Source: Candidatus Nealsonbacteria bacterium
GTDB taxonomy: Bacteria > Patescibacteriota > Minisyncoccia > Minisyncoccales > CSSED10-335
DNA length: 38,877 nt
Reading direction: 5' to 3'
Assembly: GCA_019923605.1 (NCBI GenBank)
Contig: JAHXGM010000004.1
Span: forward strand, 1-38,877
The translations under genes were made by a program, and so were the position numbers. The notes under the pieces are model-generated. The model was not told where the DNA came from. It made no database searches and worked only from the letters and a program-made list of their open reading frames with translations. Positions 16,120 to 23,419 of the stretch are shown here, piece after piece (position 1 is the stretch's first letter; each line of letters starts with the position of its first letter).

Positions 16120-16918
16120 ATTCAGCGATACATTTATTCATTACCTCAACTTGACGGTTGTATTCATTAATTAGAGACCTTTGCTGGTTAATCAGTTCAT
16201 TATATTGGTTAATTAAAGAATTATACTCCCCTATCTTTTGATTATTCCTTGGTATTGTACTTTCAATCTCTCTCTTAAGAGTATTCATTTTTTCTTGAAG
16301 TGAGGCTAATTCAGCCTCTTTTTTATTAATACTAACCAAGAGGCTTTCATTAATACTTGGACATATAGACAAGGGGAGTCCAAATATTTGAACTGCAAAC
16401 CATACTTCCCTGTTATTCATTACTCCTCTTTTTACAGCCACTCCCATTTCAATATAATTTGGATTAACTATATTCTCTCTATGACCAGGACTATTCATCC
16501 AGCCGATAACTAGCTCTTTGTCATCAAGAAAGTCCCCCATAGCTAAATTTTCTCCTACGATTATAAATTCATAACCAACTCGTGTGGCCAAATCAGCAAC
16601 TCCTTCGCCCGTAGGAGATTCATGGTCAAAGTACTGGCGGTCAATCATATCGTCTACCTTTATTTCTGCTGCACGGTCTAGCAATTCGTTTGTTAGGAAT
16701 ATATCCAGTTTATGATCTATTCTTTGCTGATTTGTTAAATCAAAAACCCCGGACTTAGTAAGTACCCCGGGATCATTTTCTCCAAACTTAATTAAAGGAG
16801 CAGGATGAACCACATCTCTTCTGAAGTCATCGCTACTACCAAGAATTAAAAAATAGAATCCTCCGATAACGACAGACAAAAATAAAAGACTGACTAGGGT
16901 GTTCTTTAAATTTCTCAT
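16109..16918 (-). CDS. CAP/SCP-domain extracellular protein with coiled-coil tail
   Basis: 269 residues. An N-terminal signal anchor (about 8-27, LVSLLFLSVVIGGFYFLIL) places the rest outside the membrane. The CAP domain spans about 60-180 with RQYFDHESPTGEG, the conserved GENLAMG, and WMNSPGHRENI; the His and Glu residues of the CAP cavity are present. A C-terminal coiled coil (about 195-265) has Asn/Gln-rich heptads such as YNSLINQYNELINQQRSLIN. Bacterial CAP proteins are secreted and mostly of unknown function. It sits between a small membrane protein (6 nt) and the nuclease (11-nt overlap). Confidence 0.85.
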   Translation of the reverse strand: MRNLKNTLVSLLFLSVVIGGFYFLILGSSDDFRRDVVHPAPLIKFGENDPGVLTKSGVFDLTNQQRIDHKLDIFLTNELLDRAAEIKVDDMIDRQYFDHESPTGEGVADLATRVGYEFIIVGENLAMGDFLDDKELVIGWMNSPGHRENIVNPNYIEMGVAVKRGVMNNREVWFAVQIFGLPLSICPSINESLLVSINKKEAELASLQEKMNTLKREIESTIPRNNQKIGEYNSLINQYNELINQQRSLINEYNRQVEVMNKCIAEYGS

Positions 16919-16924
16919 ACAATA

Positions 16925-17161
16925 CTATTCCTCTGGATGTTCTTCTTTTTTTGACTCCTCTTCTTTTGAATCCCCTTTACCCAAGTGCATAGCCCAATAA
17001 ACCATAAATATGGCAAAGATTATTATTAATCCGCTTAAAGGACTAGGAACTCTCCATGTCCCTACTAATATTGGCCACTCAAAAGTAAGTCTTAAAAAAT
17101 GGAAAACGGAAATGAACATGAAAGTTAAGGCCGTGACTATAAAAAAGAATGGTTTGGTCAT
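16925..17161 (-). CDS. Small two-pass membrane protein, unknown
   Basis: 78 residues from the ATG at 17161 (MTKPFFFIVTALTFMFISVF). The open frame continues upstream to a TTG at 17248, but that part is not membrane-like and the ATG is preferred. There are two hydrophobic segments (about 5-25 and 40-62) and an acidic, Glu/Lys-rich cytoplasmic tail (GKGDSKEEESKKEEHPEE). No family is recognised. It is the first gene of the CAP/nuclease operon. The 205-nt gap upstream (17162-17366) shows only a TATAAT and no clear terminator. Confidence 0.6.
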   Translation of the reverse strand: MTKPFFFIVTALTFMFISVFHFLRLTFEWPILVGTWRVPSPLSGLIIIFAIFMVYWAMHLGKGDSKEEESKKEEHPEE

Positions 17162-17366
17162 ATTTATAAAGTTAATTATTAATAAAATATTATCATTATT
17201 AATATTAAATGACAACGAAGAAAATAATCTCCTAACCTTTTGACCCAAAAAAGGCCTGAGATAGATTTTTCTTCCTATTATAATTAAGAGAAATCCATCT
17301 AAATATCATGGGTAATGGAAAAACTTGAAACAAAAACCCCAAAACTAAAAAGACCGATAGGATACA

Positions 17367-18500
17367 CTAAATTAAGTCCTTAAATACTTTCATCAGTCTA
17401 GCTATCATTAGCTCTTTTGTAAAATTAGAGAAAACAAAATCGTTTGCATTCTTAATTATATCCTCTCTTCTTTTCTTGTTATCCAATATATCCATTACTT
17501 CTTTTGCAAATTCTGATTCTTGGTGAATAACAACCGAAGCTTCTTCAGGGTAAACTTCTTTTTGAATTGGTGAATCCAGTGCAATAACAGGAATTCCCGC
17601 TATCATAGCTTCTCCAATAACAAGCCCTTGTGTTTCAGTCTGTGAAGAAAAGACAAAGGCATCACAGGCTCCATAGACTTTCTTTGTATCTTCTTTAGAA
17701 AGAGGTCCAGTAAAAATGACCCTATCTTCTAGTTTTAATCTTCTTGCACTTTCCTTTGCTTCATCAATGTCACCAGGACCAACTAATAGTAATGTAGCGT
17801 TATATTTAACATTTTTTATGTCTTTCATCATGTTGAGCAAGACATCAAGATTCTTTTCCCTTGATATTCGGCCGACATAAAGAAGAATTTTGTTATCTGA
17901 TGGTATACCATAAAGCTTACATAACTCCTCTCTTTTAATTGGTTCCTCGGGCATTTCTATTCCGGTTGGAATTACATTGATTGGCTTAGTTACTCCATAT
18001 GCTTTTAGTTTTGTTTTCATGACTTGGCTCGGAGTAATAATGGCATCCATTTTGTTACAAACTGACTTAGATCTTCTACACATGATAAAAGCACCGAATT
18101 TTCCAGCATAGAGCTTGCCGTATTCTTCTACCATTGTATGGTAAGTTATTACTTTAGCTTTATCACTTTTAAGCATATATCGCTCAAAAGCATTTGTGCC
18201 CCAAGTTAAAGTATGGAGCCAATAAACATCTGGATTAAACTCTTGAGCAATTTTCTTAATTTTAGCATAAACACCAATCCCAAATGTTCGCTCTTCTTTT
18301 CCAATAAGAGCTCCGATGATGCCAATTAAAGCTGATGATGGAATAGGAAAATGTTCAGTTCTAAATTTGCCCACACCATAATCTGGAGAAATAATCCTAA
18401 CTTCCACCCCTTTTTTAATGAGCTCATCGGCAGAAGTATTAATAGATGTAGTTACTCCATTATGCAATGAATAGGTCAACGAACAAATTAATATTTTCAT
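17367..18500 (-). CDS. Glycosyltransferase family 4 (GT-B fold)
   Basis: 377 residues. It starts MKILICSLTYSLHNGVTTSI, typical of GT4 enzymes that transfer sugars from nucleotide donors to lipids or glycans. The donor domain has VGRISREKNLDVLLNMM and the EX7E motif in ETQGLVIGEAMIAGIPVIAL. There is no membrane segment, so it is probably peripheral. The gene resembles diacylglycerol glucosyltransferases in layout, but the acceptor is uncertain. AGAGATG about 5 nt before the start is a weak SD, one of few in this window; a TATAAT lies further upstream. Confidence 0.88.
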   Translation of the reverse strand: MKILICSLTYSLHNGVTTSINTSADELIKKGVEVRIISPDYGVGKFRTEHFPIPSSALIGIIGALIGKEERTFGIGVYAKIKKIAQEFNPDVYWLHTLTWGTNAFERYMLKSDKAKVITYHTMVEEYGKLYAGKFGAFIMCRRSKSVCNKMDAIITPSQVMKTKLKAYGVTKPINVIPTGIEMPEEPIKREELCKLYGIPSDNKILLYVGRISREKNLDVLLNMMKDIKNVKYNATLLLVGPGDIDEAKESARRLKLEDRVIFTGPLSKEDTKKVYGACDAFVFSSQTETQGLVIGEAMIAGIPVIALDSPIQKEVYPEEASVVIHQESEFAKEVMDILDNKKRREDIIKNANDFVFSNFTKELMIARLMKVFKDLI

Positions 18501-18568
18501 TTTTTCATCTCTTTAATAATTTATAAACGTAATTTAATAATTATAATACTAGAAATAAATACTATCGA

Positions 18569-19219
18569 CTAAGTTATTTTCTCTTTAAATTGATCTAAGG
18601 TTAATGAATTTTCAATATTAAAATTTCCTACTCGAATTCTTTTTAGTTCAGTAAGATAGCCCCCTATTTCTAATTCTTTTCCAATATCTCTGGCTAAGGA
18701 TCTTATATATACTCCGGGACCAGTAACAATTTTTAATTTTAGATATGGATACTCATAATCAACTATCTCTATTTCTTTTACAATAACCTTACGAGAGGCT
18801 GGTTCTGGTTTTTCTCCCTTTCTAGCAAGTTTATAGGATCTTTCTCCAGATATCTTAACAGCACTAAAAGTCGGTGGTTTTTGTATTATTTCACCCTTAA
18901 AATCAATGATGATTCTTTTAATTTCTTTTAATTCCGGAGGATTAGCGACTTCAAAGGTAGTCTTTTCCCCTTCCTGATCATCTGTAGAACTTTCTTCTCC
19001 TAATTTAATCGTGGCCAAGTATTCTTTCTCTTTTTTTACCAAAGAAAACAATTTTTTTGTATTATTCTTACCTATCGCAATAACCAAAACACCCTCTGCT
19101 AAAGGATCAAGGGTTCCTGCATGGCCTATTTTTTGGATTCCAGTAATTTCTCGGAATTGATTGATAATATCATGCGAAGTTGGTCCCTTGGGTTTGTAGA
19201 TTCCGAAAATACCTTCCAT
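18569..19219 (-). CDS. truB: tRNA pseudouridine-55 synthase
   Basis: 216 residues. It isomerises U55 in the T-loop of tRNAs. The N-terminal GIYKPKGPTSHDIINQFR and the catalytic-Asp motif GHAGTLDPLAEGVLVIAIG (about 32-50) are diagnostic. ATIKLGEESSTDD, QKPPTFSAVKISGERSY and GPGVYIRSLARDIG follow. The protein ends soon after the core, lacking the C-terminal PUA-like domain of longer TruB enzymes (about 300 residues). It follows the 122-residue membrane protein by 1 nt. Confidence 0.93.
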   Translation of the reverse strand: MEGIFGIYKPKGPTSHDIINQFREITGIQKIGHAGTLDPLAEGVLVIAIGKNNTKKLFSLVKKEKEYLATIKLGEESSTDDQEGEKTTFEVANPPELKEIKRIIIDFKGEIIQKPPTFSAVKISGERSYKLARKGEKPEPASRKVIVKEIEIVDYEYPYLKLKIVTGPGVYIRSLARDIGKELEIGGYLTELKRIRVGNFNIENSLTLDQFKEKIT

Positions 19220-19220
19220 T

Positions 19221-19589
19221 TTATCTAATTGCTAAAAAAAGAATAAAAGCTATAAATAGGGTAAAGAATCCAGTGGATTTTATAGTATTGTCTGGCAGTT
19301 GAGACCATAACTCCAATTTCTTCTTAATCTTTCTTTTTGGCATAAAGATCAAGTAGATTCCTTTTATATATCCAATAATAGCAAAAGTAGATATTATAAA
19401 TGGAACTGAGGCTATTTCACGATACTGCCAAATTAAGGTTGAAACAAATAATGCAATGAATCCCCAAACCCAAAAAGGAGCGAGGTATACTGAAAAGTAA
19501 ACGACCCTTCTGGTTTTTTGTGGTAAATAAAAAGAAAGAACTGAATAGGTTAAAAGAATTAAGCACGAAAGATATAAAAAATATGTCAT
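19221..19589 (-). CDS. Small integral membrane protein, four predicted segments
   Basis: 122 residues with four hydrophobic segments (about 1-20, 30-52, 60-82, 100-121). A basic loop (MPKRKIKKKLELWS) lies before the last one, suggesting it is cytoplasmic. No known family is recognised. It lies in an operon with 1-nt gaps to the WYL-like gene upstream and truB downstream, so the start is well constrained. Confidence 0.65.
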   Translation of the reverse strand: MTYFLYLSCLILLTYSVLSFYLPQKTRRVVYFSVYLAPFWVWGFIALFVSTLIWQYREIASVPFIISTFAIIGYIKGIYLIFMPKRKIKKKLELWSQLPDNTIKSTGFFTLFIAFILFLAIR

Positions 19590-19590
19590 A

Positions 19591-19911
19591 TTAAAATTTT
19601 ATTTTCCAATTTTTATTAGGAATAAATTTCCTACGAGTTATTCTTGCTTTCTGTATTTTTCCAATTATGAAAGAATAGCAACGATTCTTACTACTTCCTA
19701 TAGTATAGGCTCTCAAAATATGTCTAGGACTAATTAAGTCTTTTCCATAAACCAAATCCTCAACATCATCTCCAACATCTATTGTTATGGCATAGGGTCC
19801 TATTTCTCTCCAACCCTTAGAAGAATTTTCGGTGGCTGGGTAATAAATCTCGACCGTTTCTTTTCGCATCGCTGAATGTGCGATAATTTCCAGCAACACT
19901 CGATAGTCCAT
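19591..19911 (-). CDS. Small WYL-domain-like protein
   Basis: 106 residues that look like an isolated WYL-type beta domain: MDYRVLLEIIAHSAMRKETV, then VEIYYPATENSSKGWREIGP and RHILRAYTIGSSKNRCYSFI, fitting the strand order of WYL domains (I.Y....R.I.P..l....y.y.ay), then a basic tail. WYL domains bind ligands or nucleic acid and usually sit behind an HTH, which is missing here. Assignment is by pattern only. A TGCTAAAAT extended -10 lies about 46 nt upstream. Confidence 0.55.
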   Translation of the reverse strand: MDYRVLLEIIAHSAMRKETVEIYYPATENSSKGWREIGPYAITIDVGDDVEDLVYGKDLISPRHILRAYTIGSSKNRCYSFIIGKIQKARITRRKFIPNKNWKIKF

Positions 19912-19982
19912 TATTTCAGATCTATCAAGATTATTATTTTATGACTATATTTTAGCACCAAAACCATATCTTAGACAAGAAG

Positions 19983-20004
19983 AAAGGATCCTTAGGTCCT
20001 TTTT
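19983..20004. terminator. Imperfect stem-loop with T-run, possible bidirectional terminator
   Basis: AAAGGA pairs with TCCTTT, with an inner CC/GG around a TTA loop and one bulged T. Five T follow on the plus strand and TTTCTT on the minus strand. It lies between the 63-residue gene region and the WYL operon. Confidence 0.4.
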
Positions 20005-20034
20005 ATAGGAGGCTTTCTTTTTTCCTTGAATGGT

Positions 20035-20061
20035 TTATGTATAGTTCTTTTTTCTCCCCAT
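20035..20061 (-). other. Tiny ORF behind a perfect SD, perhaps a frameshifted basic peptide
   Basis: AAAGGAGGTG (minus strand, about 20067-20076) is followed 9 nt after GGAGG by ATG and eight codons, MGRKKNYT. If one A is removed from the A-run after GGGGAG, the frame opens to 22 residues, MGRKRTIHKPFKEKRKPP then IKRT, very basic and protein-like, ending just before the stem-loop at 19983-20004. It could be a leader peptide, a broken small gene, or an assembly indel. There is no promoter of its own; it would be read from the 20333-20361 promoter. Confidence 0.3.
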
Positions 20062-20118
20062 CCTATAACACCTCCTTTGATAATAAGGCATCAATAATTG
20101 TAAATATTTTTAAACTAA

Positions 20119-20310
20119 CTAAACTTTAATTTGATCCCAAACAATTTTAAAAATATATACTCCGGGAACAATAAATAGAACCCAAAGAATTAATATTATG
20201 TTTTGGAAAAATATTGGCCAATATTGGGCTATAATTATTCCAAACGAAACTATTGATAATTCATATAAAGACAACTGCCATTCTTTAAAGCTTATTGTTT
20301 TTGATAACAT
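20119..20310 (-). CDS. Small two-pass membrane protein, unknown
   Basis: 63 residues. After MLSKTISFKEWQLSLYEL come two hydrophobic stretches (about 18-35 and 38-56) and a short VWDQIKV tail. No family is recognised. It has its own promoter (20333-20361), and its transcript continues into the region with the SD at about 20070. Confidence 0.5.
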   Translation of the reverse strand: MLSKTISFKEWQLSLYELSIVSFGIIIAQYWPIFFQNIILILWVLFIVPGVYIFKIVWDQIKV

Positions 20311-20332
20311 TTTATTAAAAGTTATTTTCCTT

Positions 20333-20361
20333 ATTATACATTGATGGTGGTTTTAAGGCAA
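20333..20361 (-). promoter_or_regulatory. Promoter of the 63-residue gene
   Basis: TTGCCT (20356-20361), a 17-bp spacer and TATAAT (20333-20338) on the minus strand. The -35 overlaps the end of the T-run of the terminator at 20360-20392, so the two units are packed back to back. Confidence 0.55.
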
Positions 20362-20392
20362 AAAAAAGAGAGGGTTATTTTAAACCCTCTTT
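20360..20392 (-). terminator. Strong intrinsic terminator of the 37-codon gene
   Basis: On the minus strand GAGGGTT and AACCCTC form a perfect stem, extendable to 10 bp, with a 6-nt loop, followed by a run of seven to eight T. The stop codon of the small gene lies inside the hairpin loop. Confidence 0.9.
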
Positions 20393-20493
20393 GAAAACTT
20401 GCGGAGCAACAAAAAAGAAACTGTCGACAGGACGCTAGCTATTCCCGTAGCAGAAAACGCTACGAGAACAGTCCCGTACAAACTTTTTTTCAT
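20380..20493 (-). CDS. 37-residue membrane peptide with consensus expression signals
   Basis: The peptide starts MKKSLYGTVLVAFSATGIAS, continues as a hydrophobic stretch (VLSTVSFLLL) and ends in the basic tail RKFSKRV. It is one predicted membrane segment with positive charge at both ends. GGAGG (20501-20505) lies 7 nt before the ATG inside AAAGGAGGTGAG, an ideal SD in a window where SDs are rare. A perfect promoter lies upstream and a strong terminator overlaps the stop. Codons such as CTC, GTC, CTG, TCG, GCG and CGC are unlike its A+T-rich neighbours. It could be a small toxin-like, bacteriocin-like or regulatory membrane peptide; no known family is recognised. Confidence 0.75.
   Translation of the reverse strand: MKKSLYGTVLVAFSATGIASVLSTVSFLLLRKFSKRV
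20440..20470 (-). other. Strong RNA hairpin inside the 37-codon reading frame
   Basis: In the minus-strand RNA, UGUUCUCGUAGC and GCUACGGGAAUA pair over 12 bp around a 7-nt loop (GUUUUCU). Two of the pairs are G-U, which would be A-C mismatches on the other strand, so the structure belongs to this transcript. Flanking GGAC and GUCC can extend the fold. Confidence 0.6.
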
Positions 20494-20524
20494 CAACTCA
20501 CCTCCTTTCTTTCAAAGATGAGTA

Positions 20525-20553
20525 ATTATAAAATATGTTAACATTTTTGTCAA
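20525..20553 (-). promoter_or_regulatory. Perfect consensus sigma-70 promoter
   Basis: TTGACA (20548-20553), a spacer of exactly 17 bp, and TATAAT (20525-20530) on the minus strand, 12 of 12 consensus bases. The predicted start is near 20518, giving a transcript of about 160 nt to the terminator with a 25-nt leader carrying the SD. Confidence 0.9.
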
Positions 20554-20573
20554 GGCAAAAAGGTAATGTATAC

Positions 20574-20622
20574 ACACATATGGCGGATTCTGCCGAGAAA
20601 AGTATAATCTCGGTATATGTGT
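20574..20622 (+). repeat. Nested inverted repeat over the IS481-type transposase promoter
   Basis: ACACATAT (20574-20581) is repeated inverted as ATATGTGT (20615-20622). Nested inside, CCGAGA (20593-20598) pairs with TCTCGG (20608-20613). The probable transposase -10, TATAAT (20603-20608), lies in the inner loop, so the structure may limit transposase expression or be bound by it. TGTATACACAC (from about 20568) may be the left end of the element, since IS481-family ends usually begin TGT. Confidence 0.5.
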
Positions 20623-20628
20623 ACAAAT

Positions 20629-21564
20629 ATGCCAAAAACAATAAAAGAGGAAAGATTAAGATGGATACTTCCCATCTATAACAAAGAAGTAAGTATTACG
20701 AACGTCGCCAAAATATGTCTCTACGGTAAAAGAACATTGGAAAGGTGGCTGCATGATTACAAGATATACGGAGAGCAAGGATTGGAACCAAAGTCCACCA
20801 GGCCTAAAACAAATCCTAAAGAAACGCCCATCAGGATTAAGGAAAGAATAATTGAATCAAGAAAAGAGAAGAAACAGTGTGCCTTAAAAATAATGTGGGA
20901 CTTGGAGGAAGAAGGCATAAACATCCATTATCAAACAGTACAGAAGATAATTAAGAAAGAAGGATTAACCAGAAGATACCGAATAAGGAAGATTAGATAC
21001 AAGTATGTTAGAATACCTTTAAAGAGGGGCGAGCTGGTAGAGATTGATGTCAAATATGTCCCAGATAAGATAAAGAAACAGAGATATTATCAGTTTACAG
21101 CTATAGATTGCGGCTCGAGGTGGAGGTATCTACAAGCATATGAGGACGTATCCAATCTCAGTGCAATAAAGTTTTTGAAAGAACTAATTTCTATTACTGA
21201 CTTTGAAATTAAAGCAATTAAAACAGATAATGGATCTTGTTTTACCAATCGGTATACAGGCTACAATAAAAGCACAGACCCCCTGAATCCGAGACTGCAT
21301 CCTTTTGATATACTATGCCAGGAATTGGACATACCTCATTATTTGATTGACCCAGGCAAACCTCAACAAAATAGTTTCGTAGAACGTTCTCATAAGACAG
21401 ACCAAGAAAAATTCTATGATGAAACTGAATTTAAGTCTTTTGAGGATCTAAGATATAAGTTAAGGCTGTGGAATATGGAGTACAACGATACAAAACATTG
21501 CGGACTTAATGGAAAAACACCCAATGAAAAGCTTCAATTAAAAGTGTTAAAAGTGGTTAGTTAA
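20629..21564 (+). CDS. IS481-family transposase
   Basis: About 311 residues from the ATG at 20629 (MPKTIKEERLRWILPIYNKE); an ATG four codons upstream is possible. An N-terminal HTH (VAKICLYGKRTLERWLHDYK) is followed by ARPKTNPKE-like linker text and a DDE integrase core: Asp in ELVEIDVKYV, Asp in IKTDNGSCF, Glu in NSFVERSHKT. All three catalytic residues are present, so it may be active. No right-hand inverted repeat is found: the stop overlaps the convergent dxs stop by 4 nt and the dxs coding end looks normal. The element is therefore truncated, very compact, or no longer mobile. Confidence 0.85.
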   Translation: MPKTIKEERLRWILPIYNKEVSITNVAKICLYGKRTLERWLHDYKIYGEQGLEPKSTRPKTNPKETPIRIKERIIESRKEKKQCALKIMWDLEEEGINIHYQTVQKIIKKEGLTRRYRIRKIRYKYVRIPLKRGELVEIDVKYVPDKIKKQRYYQFTAIDCGSRWRYLQAYEDVSNLSAIKFLKELISITDFEIKAIKTDNGSCFTNRYTGYNKSTDPLNPRLHPFDILCQELDIPHYLIDPGKPQQNSFVERSHKTDQEKFYDETEFKSFEDLRYKLRLWNMEYNDTKHCGLNGKTPNEKLQLKVLKVVS

Positions 21565-23399
21565 AACACTAAAAGATCTTCAACAGTCTTAACTATACCA
21601 TCTGCACTGATACCATAATTATCTTTTAGTAAAAACTGGGGACCATGCTCCACAAATTCATCAGGTATTCCAATCATCTTTAAATCAACCTGTATTTTAC
21701 TATTGGATAAATGAGTTAATACAGAGGAACCAAAGCCTCCTCTTAATACTCCTTCTTCCACAGTGACTATCTTGCCAATACTATTTCCAACCTTTTCTAT
21801 TATTTCAAAATCAAGCGGCTTAATAAATCTTGCATTAATCACCATTGAATCAATTCCCTTTTTTTGAAGTATTTCAGCTGCTTTAAGCGAGGGGTAAACT
21901 GTATTGCCAACTGCAAGAATGGCAACATCTTTTCCTTCTCCAAAAGATTCCCATTTCCCAACCTTTATCTCATCTCTTTGGTAGCACATGCTCTCCATTT
22001 TCTCTCTTGGGTATCTTATCGCAACTGGAGAATCACATTTTACAGCAAGTCTCATCATTTCCTTTAACTCTTCGGTATCTTTTGGAGACATGAATATTAA
22101 GTTAGGAATATTGGAAAGAAAAGAAATGTCAAAAACACCGTGATGAGTCGGACCATCTTCTCCAACTAAACCAGCTCTATCTATCGCAAAGATAACTGGA
22201 AGATTTTGAAGACAAACATCATGAATAATTTGATCATATGATCGCTGAAGGAATGTGGAGTAAAGTGCAACAACCGGTTTTATACCTCTAGTTGCTAGTC
22301 CAGCCGCAAAAGTAACTGCATGAGATTCAGCAATACCAACATCATAAAATCTATCGGGAAACTTTTCAGCAAACTCAACAAGACCCGTTCCCTCTTTCAT
22401 GGCTGCTGTTATTGCTACTATATTTTCATCCTTTTCTGCTAACTCAATCATTGAATCACCAAAAGTATCACTAAAAGATACACAACCCTTTTTTGTAGAA
22501 GAACATTGAATACCTGTCTTAACAACAAATGGCCCCATAGCATGATAGGTGCAGGGATCATTTTCAGAGAATTTATATCCCTTTCCTTTCTTAGTTACAA
22601 TATGTACCAAAGTCAGCTTATTACCATCTCTGGCTTTCTTTAAAGTTTCTATTAATAGGGTAATATTGTGACCATCAATTGGTTGAATGTACTCAAAACC
22701 AAGGTCTTCAAACAATCCGCCTGGCATAAAAATATTCTTAGGCGAATCCCTTTTTTTGGTAATTATTTCTATATCCTCTCGTATTTTTAATAATTCTTGT
22801 GAAATGTTTTTATAAAAAGTTCCTGTGATAACTTTACTTAAATAAGAGGAAAGTGCTCCAACATTTTTAGAGATGGACATTTCATTGTTATTCAAAATAA
22901 CAATTAAATCCTTACCGAGATGACCCGCTTGATTTAATCCTTCGAATGCAAGCCCTGAAGTTAATGCCCCATCACCTATAACAGCAATAACCTTTCCCCC
23001 GTCTCCTTTAAGATCTCGTCCTACTAAACTTCCAAGAGCAGCTGATATCGATGTTGAGCTATGACCAGTTCCAAAGGAGTCATGTTCACTCTCTGATATC
23101 TTTGGAAAACCGGATATACCCTTATTTCTTCTTAAAGTATGAAATTTATCGTATCTTCCTGTTAAAAGTTTATGAGGATATGATTGATGACCTACATCCC
23201 AAATTATCTTATCTTTTGGTGAATCAAAAACATAATGTAAGGCAACAGCTAATTCAACCACCCCCAAATTAGAAGCAAGGTGTCCCCCATTTTCAGAAAC
23301 TCTTTTAATAATTACATCTCTTAATTCTTCAGATAGATCTCCCAACTCTTTATTATTTAACAATTTCAAATCATTTGGAGATTTTATTCTTTCAATCAT
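21561..23399 (-). CDS. dxs: 1-deoxy-D-xylulose-5-phosphate synthase
   Basis: About 612 residues. A thiamine-diphosphate enzyme making DXP from pyruvate and glyceraldehyde 3-phosphate, the first MEP-pathway step. It is read from the ATG at 23399 (MIERIKSPNDLKLL); an in-frame TTG four codons upstream is less likely. His40 (GGHLASNLGVVEL), the ThDP motif GDGALTSGLAFEGLN (142-156), the transketolase pyrimidine domain (VALYSTFLQRSYDQIIHDV), DRAGLVGEDGPTHHG and the C-terminal domain are complete. A TATAAT (23419-23424) overlaps the NIF3 stop. Pyruvate is supplied by pyk; the product would feed the prenyl synthase. Confidence 0.95.
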   Translation of the reverse strand: MIERIKSPNDLKLLNNKELGDLSEELRDVIIKRVSENGGHLASNLGVVELAVALHYVFDSPKDKIIWDVGHQSYPHKLLTGRYDKFHTLRRNKGISGFPKISESEHDSFGTGHSSTSISAALGSLVGRDLKGDGGKVIAVIGDGALTSGLAFEGLNQAGHLGKDLIVILNNNEMSISKNVGALSSYLSKVITGTFYKNISQELLKIREDIEIITKKRDSPKNIFMPGGLFEDLGFEYIQPIDGHNITLLIETLKKARDGNKLTLVHIVTKKGKGYKFSENDPCTYHAMGPFVVKTGIQCSSTKKGCVSFSDTFGDSMIELAEKDENIVAITAAMKEGTGLVEFAEKFPDRFYDVGIAESHAVTFAAGLATRGIKPVVALYSTFLQRSYDQIIHDVCLQNLPVIFAIDRAGLVGEDGPTHHGVFDISFLSNIPNLIFMSPKDTEELKEMMRLAVKCDSPVAIRYPREKMESMCYQRDEIKVGKWESFGEGKDVAILAVGNTVYPSLKAAEILQKKGIDSMVINARFIKPLDFEIIEKVGNSIGKIVTVEEGVLRGGFGSSVLTHLSNSKIQVDLKMIGIPDEFVEHGPQFLLKDNYGISADGIVKTVEDLLVF

Positions 23400-23419
23400 A
23401 ATATACCGCAAAAACTAAA

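Noticed and set aside
18497-18508. ATG AAA AAA TGA mini-ORF overlapping the GT4 start
   Set aside because: Three codons in A-rich DNA; likely chance from overlapping ATGs.
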